Shown here one piece after another: positions 1-5,800 of a stretch of DNA of 12,770 nt; the stretch's first letter is position 1; the number at the start of each line of letters is the position of its first letter. The notes below the pieces were generated by a model, which saw only the letters and a list, made by a program, of their open reading frames with translations, was not told the origin of the DNA and did not search any database. Origin of the DNA: an uncultured Rhodospirillaceae bacterium (GTDB lineage: Bacteria > Pseudomonadota > Alphaproteobacteria > Rhodospirillales > Magnetospirillaceae). Position numbers and translations under genes: made by a program. The stretch is taken from NCBI GenBank assembly GCA_937887565.1, contig CALABS010000017.1:1-12770 (forward strand), read 5' to 3'.

Positions 1-1841
1 GGTTTGGTTTTGTCTTCCATCGTGGAATCTCCTTCGGGTTGGGATTGGTCGGGCTGGCTCTGAAGGGACGCCACCTGCAGAATCCTGGCGTTCTCGTCCG
101 CGCCTTTGCGGTCGAGCAGTCCCAGTCCGGTGAAAGTGACGCCGTGCAGAATCTCGAAAACGGGTTGGCCGTTGAAATCACGGCCCTTGAATTTGCGCAG
201 GTGGGTGCAGTAGTCGGCCTTGTTCTGGAAGCGCTTGTGGCAGACCGAGCATTCGCCTTCCTGGTAGTCGCACTCCATGGAGACCTGGGAGATGATCCCG
301 CGCTTCATCAGCTTGTAGGCCAGCCGGGCGGCCGGGGTGTCGTGGACGTACAGCTCACCGACGCATTCCACGCGGCCGCCGTTGTCGTCCTCCAGGTAGT
401 CGGCGGCGACGATGCCACCCACGATGTCGTTGAACTCCTGCGAATGCTGCAGATCGACCTTCTTGTTCACGGCCGTCATGTGCCGACCGGACAACTCCTC
501 GGCGGTGAAGTGGTCGCCGTTCTTGTTGGTGCCGGTGCGGCAGAGCACGAAGCTGAATTGGGGGTCGCCCGCCGAGCCGACATCCATGGCCTCGGTCGCG
601 AGGCGTTCGCCTTCGCCCAGCCGGATGTCCACGGGGATGCTGGTGTGGAAGTTCGCGGCGGCGGCCATCGGAACGGGTTTCTCCTCCCGCTCGGCGCTGG
701 CCTTGGCCCCGGGAGCGCAGACGAACAGACGCTCCTTGGCGTTGGAAGCCTCGCCGTGCTTGGAGGTGATGGCGTAGTGGTGATCCTTGGACTTCATCCG
801 GCTCTGCTTGCCGAAGGAGCCGATGATCCGCTTCATCTCCTGCTCGTTGGGATAGGCGTGATCGCGGTAGGAGATCAGCCAGTGCGGGATGTGCTTGGCG
901 TTGCCGAGAAAGGTCTGGAAGAACTCGCTGGCGTTGGCCTTGGTGACGGTCTTGTGGTCGGTCTCGTAATACTTGACCTTGGTGTCGGCCTTGATTTCGA
1001 GCCCTTCCCAATAGGTCATGAGCCCCTCCACGAAGTGGTAGGCCCGCTCGTAGTTGGTGGTCGAAAACTCGGTGGCGTAGGGCGGATCGAAGTAGGCCAG
1101 ATCCGCCTTGGCTTTCGGCAGCAGGTCGTTGATGTCCTGCCGGTATGCCTTGTTCTCCTTGTCGTTGTCGAAGACCAGGGCGTTGATGCGCTGCAGGTTC
1201 TTGCGCAGACGATCCTTGAACTCGTCGGGGGTGTCCTGGCGGCGGCCATAATCGGTGGACGACGAGAAGTGGCCGAAGCCGCCCTTGCCGCTCATGCAGG
1301 TTTTGCCGAGGCCGAACAGGGCGATGTCTTTCTTGAAGCCGGAGAGCTTGTCGCAGTTGGCGCGGATGGTGTCGATCAGCGCATGGACGCCCTTGGCGAA
1401 GAAGATGCCCTTGAAGTTGTCCTGAACGAAGCTGCCCGCCTTGGCGTTGTCGGCCAGGAGTGCCTCGATCTCGTCCTCGCTCAGGCGAACCGAGTTGTTC
1501 TCGATGATCGCCTTGGCGGCATGGTGGCAGTAGCGGAGCCGGTCGTTGGCGATGACCTGGAGGCCCTTGGTCTTGTACATGTAGGCCACGACCGCAGACC
1601 CCGAAAAGGCGTCGAGCACGGTGCCAACGCCTTCCGGGGTATGCTTCCAGATCCAGTCGACGAGCTTCTGCTTACTGCCGATGTAGTTGGTGATGTACTT
1701 GGGGCGCTTCTCGGGAGGGAGCTCTTCAGGAGCGGACTGTTCGGCGGCCTCGGTCCCGAGCGCATCGGGATCGAGAGTCAGCGCCGCATCGGCCTCCAGT
1801 AGAAACGCCAGCCTTTCCAGGTCTGTGGCGAACAGTTCCAT
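1..1841 (-). CDS. N6-adenine DNA methyltransferase fused to prohead protease (partial, 3' end beyond the window)
   Basis: One uninterrupted frame of 613 codons runs from ATG at 1841 to the left edge with no stop. The start has GGAG six bases upstream, and an in-frame TGA lies five codons before it. Residues about 48-378 are a D12-class adenine methyltransferase: YIGSK (53-57), AdoMet-binding FSGS (79-82), catalytic DPPY (252-255), and a WLISYRD...ERLFV ending typical of that class. Residues about 392-590 resemble a serine prohead protease that cleaves scaffold and capsid precursors: candidate catalytic His466 in DLQHS and Ser518 or Ser521 in ISQVS. A Cys/His cluster (C531, C534, C545, H547) may bind zinc. 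A Q/P/S-rich linker (about 591-607) then leads to an internal start at M608. The position after portal and MuF genes suits a protease. Methyltransferase call is strong, protease call good. The methylated site is unknown. A fusion of these two activities is unusual. Confidence 0.85.
   Translation of the reverse strand, partial: MELFATDLERLAFLLEADAALTLDPDALGTEAAEQSAPEELPPEKRPKYITNYIGSKQKLVDWIWKHTPEGVGTVLDAFSGSAVVAYMYKTKGLQVIANDRLRYCHHAAKAIIENNSVRLSEDEIEALLADNAKAGSFVQDNFKGIFFAKGVHALIDTIRANCDKLSGFKKDIALFGLGKTCMSGKGGFGHFSSSTDYGRRQDTPDEFKDRLRKNLQRINALVFDNDKENKAYRQDINDLLPKAKADLAYFDPPYATEFSTTNYERAYHFVEGLMTYWEGLEIKADTKVKYYETDHKTVTKANASEFFQTFLGNAKHIPHWLISYRDHAYPNEQEMKRIIGSFGKQSRMKSKDHHYAITSKHGEASNAKERLFVCAPGAKASAEREEKPVPMAAAANFHTSIPVDIRLGEGERLATEAMDVGSAGDPQFSFVLCRTGTNKNGDHFTAEELSGRHMTAVNKKVDLQHSQEFNDIVGGIVAADYLEDDNGGRVECVGELYVHDTPAARLAYKLMKRGIISQVSMECDYQEGECSVCHKRFQNKADYCTHLRKFKGRDFNGQPVFEILHGVTFTGLGLLDRKGADENARILQVASLQSQPDQSQPEGDSTMEDKTK
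18..34 (-). promoter_or_regulatory. Strong internal ribosome binding site and in-frame ATG, probable nested scaffold start
   Basis: AAGGAG at 34-29 lies eight bases before ATG at 20-18, and this ATG is codon 608 of the same frame as the methyltransferase-protease. It follows the low-complexity Q/P/S linker that ends the protease domain, and the protein after it begins MEDKTK. In lambda (C/Nu3) and Mu (I/Z) the scaffold is translated from an in-frame start inside the protease gene. The same arrangement is inferred here. The scaffold itself lies outside the window. Confidence 0.6.
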
Positions 1842-1866
1842 CAACGTCTCCGGTCAGTTTGCTGTG

Positions 1867-1887
1867 CTCTCCGCGACCTGCGGGGAG
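1867..1887 (-). other. GC-rich hairpin in leader of methyltransferase-protease gene
   Basis: On the minus strand, CTCCCCGC and GCGGAGAG flank a five-base loop and pair at seven of eight positions. No T run follows, so it does not look like an intrinsic terminator. It lies between the repeated 15-base motif and the ATG at 1841. The spacer before the portal gene has the same order of motif, hairpin and start. Confidence 0.4.
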
Positions 1888-1894
1888 CGTTCAG

Positions 1895-1909
1895 CGGTTA
1901 CTTACCGGA
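1895..1909 (-). repeat. Intergenic 15-base motif, copy 1 (upstream of methyltransferase-protease)
   Basis: The plus strand reads CGGTTACTTACCGGA. The identical 15 bases occur at 8973-8987, before the portal gene, and I saw no third copy. The ends are inversely repeated (CGGT/ACCG), so it could be a protein site or a small stem. It lies in the 103-base spacer after the 117-residue gene, at one of only two real gaps in the head operon. Function is unknown; a transcriptional or RNA-processing signal is possible. Confidence 0.55.
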
Positions 1910-1944
1910 AGCGTCGGCGATGTGTCGGAGGGTGACGGCGAATT

Positions 1945-2298
1945 TCAGCGGGCGGGGTTCAGCCGGGCCAGAACGGCCTTGCCGCAGGCGTCGAGGGAGG
2001 GGTATTCGTCGCTCTCGGTGATCTCGGAAAAGACCCCGTCATAGGGGGAGCGGGACAGCCGGTGGTATTCGAGAAAATCCGCCGGAAGCGAGGTGGCCCC
2101 GGCCTCGACCAGACGGTTGACCACCCAGGCGGCCTCGTCCCTGCGGTCGGCAAGCCCGTTCGGCCCCCGGTCGAGGTAGTACATCTCCACATCCAGACCG
2201 GGACCCGGCCCCTGAACCCAGACGCCCACGGGCACGTATTCCGGGGCGGTGGCTTGCCGGTCTGCGATTATCGAGTCGATCATATAGCGCAGTTTCAT
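1945..2298 (-). CDS. Small acidic protein of unknown function, second gene behind the MuF effector
   Basis: This encodes 117 residues. ATG at 2298 overlaps the TGA of the gene before it by four bases (ATGA) and has an excellent GGAGG seven bases upstream. I do not recognise a family. The protein is acidic (18 Asp+Glu against 12 Lys+Arg) and mixed alpha/beta in appearance, with no signal peptide, membrane segment or Cys cluster; it holds one cysteine. It is the last gene of a tightly coupled trio with the MuF protein and the 170-residue protein. Small acidic proteins directly behind a toxin-like gene are often immunity proteins or chaperones, but a minor head-assembly role is equally open. Confidence 0.75.
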   Translation of the reverse strand: MKLRYMIDSIIADRQATAPEYVPVGVWVQGPGPGLDVEMYYLDRGPNGLADRRDEAAWVVNRLVEAGATSLPADFLEYHRLSRSPYDGVFSEITESDEYPSLDACGKAVLARLNPAR

Positions 2299-2807
2299 GA
2301 CCAGTCCTCCGCGATCCGGAGATGCTCTGCCAGAAGCTGGGCGTCGATCCGGCGGAATCTCTCGGCGTTTTTCTGCCGGTAGGCGATCCAGCGTTGCCAG
2401 TCCGCCGCGAGTTCGGGCTCCGAGACCGGCTCGATCATTTCGACATGGTGAATCCGGCCCAGATCGTCGGTCAGCTCGACAATCAGCCAGCCTTCGGCCT
2501 CCTTGCCGTCATGTTCGGCCATCAGGGTGTCTTCGACCCGGACATCGACCACCTTGATGGTGTGGGCGTGCTGAAAGCCCTCGTCGTAACCGAGTGCCTT
2601 CCACAACAGCCAGAAATCGGTGCGCAGATGGTTTCCAGCGGTGTCGAAATGGGGAGCAATCCGGGTGACGGTAAAACTGTCCACCAGGGCGTCCAGAAAG
2701 AGATCCCCGGATTCTCTGACGGTCATGCGACTGCCCCGGTTGTTGAACCAGTGCAGCGCTTCCTGCAGCCGCCGTTTCTCCTGTTCGATAAAGTCCTTCA
2801 TGGTCAT
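2295..2807 (-). CDS. Acidic protein of unknown function directly behind the MuF effector (candidate immunity or chaperone)
   Basis: This encodes 170 residues from ATG at 2807, which overlaps the TGA of the MuF gene by four bases. An alternative ATG lies two codons on, at 2801. Neither start has a clear Shine-Dalgarno sequence, so coupling to MuF translation is likely. The protein is clearly acidic (32 Asp+Glu against 21 Lys+Arg). It has a helical, charged N-terminus, a central beta-rich part (about 85-130) and a helical, Trp-containing C-terminus. There is no membrane segment or cysteine. I recognise no family. Its place directly after a gene with toxin-like C-terminal domains makes an inhibitor or chaperone role reasonable, but this rests on context alone. 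Confidence 0.75.
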   Translation of the reverse strand: MTMKDFIEQEKRRLQEALHWFNNRGSRMTVRESGDLFLDALVDSFTVTRIAPHFDTAGNHLRTDFWLLWKALGYDEGFQHAHTIKVVDVRVEDTLMAEHDGKEAEGWLIVELTDDLGRIHHVEMIEPVSEPELAADWQRWIAYRQKNAERFRRIDAQLLAEHLRIAEDWS

Positions 2808-5800
2808 TGTTTGCGTTTGCTCCAGCTTTGCGGGGTATGGACGATGTCCTCCACCTTGCGCCCGTCGGGCAGTTTCTTGATGCCGCGCCGGGTGAAACTC
2901 TGGATGATCTCCCGGCGTTCGTTGTCGCTTCTGGCCACGATGAACTCGATGTTGTCCAGCAGCGTCACCGAGTATTTGAAGATGGTCTCGTTGCCATGGC
3001 GCTGCGAGAACCGCTTCCAGTCGTCGATGCTGGCTCCCCGGTTGCGCTGCACGTAGTCGTCGATCACCTTGCCGTAGGCGTCATGGTCATAGCTGATGGC
3101 GTCCATGCGCCGCAGCATCTGTTTCTTGAAATAGAGGGCCGGTGAGGCGTCGCTGGCCGGTTGCTTCTTGATCCGGGTGAAGAAATAGCTCGCGCCGCCG
3201 GTCTGCATGTCGGCCACCGGGGACATTCCGCCCGGAGCCACGCCCATGCGCATCTTCTCGACCGTGCTGACCATGGCTCCGTTGTTCTCCATGATCAAGT
3301 CGATGAAGCCGGACATGCTCTCGCCGTTGGTCAGATCGTGGACCAGCGAATAGCCCTTCATCTGTTTTTCCAGGTCCTCCTCGGTGATGTCGAACCGGAA
3401 CTGGTGCCGGTATCCGCCCTTGGCGTCGCGGTCCAGAAAGCCCGCCTGGTATTCGCCCAGCGGGTTGTATCCGGAAAGCTGGGTGATGTCCTGGACGCCC
3501 AGTTCCTTTTGCCAATAGCCGCGCAGGGCCTGGACCCGCTCGGTGGTGGTGGCGTTGCGGTCGTCGAGGGATTTCTGCAGTCGTTTGTAGTCGGCGCTCT
3601 TGTCGGTCTTGCGGATGTAGGCGAGCTTTTCGAGGTACATCTGCTCCGCGTTTTCCGCCGTGGCCACCCGGGTATCGATCCCAAGCTGTTCGAGCTTTTC
3701 CAGCATCGCCTCGACCCGTCCGGGGGTAGCGTCGCCGTCCAGGATCATTTCCAGCTCGCCGCGCTGGGCATAGAGGTTGGTGTCCGACCAGGGGCGATAG
3801 CGGACCCGGGTGCCGTCCTCGAAGGTGACGGTGTACTGGTGCCCGTCCTGCATGCGGGAGTTGTGATTGAACAGCGTCCGGTTGTCGATGTCGTCGGCCT
3901 CGACGGTAATGGTGCCGGAACCGATCCTGCGCTTGGTGTGGGTCACCTTGCCGCGTTCCACCTTGAACGGCGGTTTCTCCTTGGGTTTCTGCGCGTCGAG
4001 CTTGGGCAGGTACTGCTCGAATACGCCGTTGGTGGCCCGGTCCCAGTCGACGGACTCTTCGATCTCCTTGACCCATTTCAGATAATGGTCCGCCATCTCC
4101 TTGACCTTGGGGTCGGTGCTCTTTTGCAGGGTCTCCAGTTTCTTGCGCAGGCGCAGGGCCTTGTCGATCTTGGTCCGGTTGTACTTGCCGTCGCCCACGT
4201 GGAAATTGACGTTTTTGACGGCGTCCAGAATCGTCGGAAAGAAGCTGTCTTCGACCAGCGGTTGTCCCTTTTCCCCGGCCGCCGTCTGCACATACCTGCG
4301 CAGCACCTCGTCGATGCGGCGGTCGGTGTCCGGCCGGATCTTCATCTTCACCACGGTGCGCTTCTTCCCCTTGAAGCTCTCAGTGAAGATCAGCGCGTTC
4401 TGGTCCTCCACGTCGCCGCTGTCGAAGGGCAGCGTCTTGCCTTGCCAGCCGAGTTTGCGGGCCTCCTCGACCAGGGTCTCTTCGGCGGAGGAGAGCAGCT
4501 TTTTCTTGCCGGTGGCGGCGCTCAGCTTGTCGAAACGGAAGCCCCGATCCCCCAGCACATCGGCGTAATAGCCCTCGAAGTCCCGCCGGAGATTGTGTTT
4601 CCGCTCCAAGGCCAGATCGTAGAAATGCCGCAGCCCGGCCGGGTCCTTGGAAAACCGTCCCTCGGCGTAGGGCCGCAGCAGATCGAGGTAATCCTCGTCG
4701 GCGATCTTTTCGACTTCCTGGATGTAGCGAAGGGTCGCGTTCGGATCGACCCGTACCTTCCCTTCCTTGGCCGCCCGGAAGACCTTGTTGTAAAACGGCT
4801 CTTCCTCGCCGCAGACGCCGTTGGGGTGATAGTCGAGCGAGAGCTTGTCCTGGCCCAGAAACTTGAATGCCTGGCCTTTGTCGATGCCGTAGACGCGACC
4901 GTCCCGGGCGCGGATGAACTGCTTGGAATGTCCGTCGTGGTTGGCGATCAGCCAGTCGACCACATGCTCGCGCTGGATCTGCTCCAGTTCGATGGTGGTC
5001 AGATCCTGGGGCAGAATGTTGCGAAAATCGAAGTCGTCCCGCAGATCGGTACGCCATTTCTGGATGGAGCCGGTGCGGCCGTTCAATTGGATGGTGCGCA
5101 CCTCGATGGAATGGGGGTCGATCAGGCGGCCGATCTTGTAGGCGGCTTCCTCTCCGAAGGCGATGAACTCATCGTCCTTGCGGCCAATGGGCTTGAACAG
5201 CCATTTGTCGCCGTTTTCGTCGGTCCAGAACTCCTTTTCGTGTGCGCCGCCGACAGCGGCCTTGCCGGTTTTCTTGAATTTTGACGGCAGACCTTTCTGC
5301 TGCCACGCTGAATCGACTGTGGCGAACTCCGCGCCTTTCTTGCCGATCTTGGCCTCGGGCGGCTTGACCGGGCTCGGCTGTGGAGCCGGTTTCGGCGGCT
5401 CTTTCTTCGGCGTGGCGGGCTTGGCAGGAGCGGTTTTCTTCTTGCCTCCATGCTTTTCGGCCCAGGCCGCGTGCTTGGTGTCGATGCTGGCCTGAACCGC
5501 CTTGATTTTCGCCGGGTCGGTCTCGGTGAAGAGCGTGGTCAGCTCGTCTTTGTTGGCCCACTGCCAATACTGGACCTTGGTCTCCTTGGCGAGCGTCTTG
5601 AGCTCTGCCGATTTCAGTTTTCCGACCTGATCCTGGAAGAGCTGTTTTTTGAGGGCGATTTCCTTGCTGTGGGCCGCGAGCAGCTCCTGGGGCAGATCGG
5701 TGCCGCCGGAAACCGCCTGTTCCGCCTTGGCAATCGCGTCGAGGAAATCCTTGTAGCCGGTCGGCGTGTCGGGAACGACCACGGCCTTGGCGGCGTCTTC

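Noticed and set aside
355..1765. Three short minus-strand open frames (355-1011, 1016-1249, 1481-1765) as separate genes
   Set aside because: They are out of frame with the continuous 613-codon reading, give Arg/Ser/Pro-rich nonsense, and no motif is found in them.
39..1802. A 587-codon open frame on the plus strand opposite the methyltransferase-protease
   Set aside because: It mirrors the true gene through GC-rich third positions, is rich in Val/Gly/Leu without any motif, and lacks a ribosome site. The minus strand reads as clear methyltransferase and protease.
3087..4076. A 329-codon minus-strand frame overlapping the MuF gene in another frame
   Set aside because: It is Arg/Gly/Pro-rich, as expected from a shifted reading of GC-rich coding DNA, and the MuF frame continues unbroken through it.
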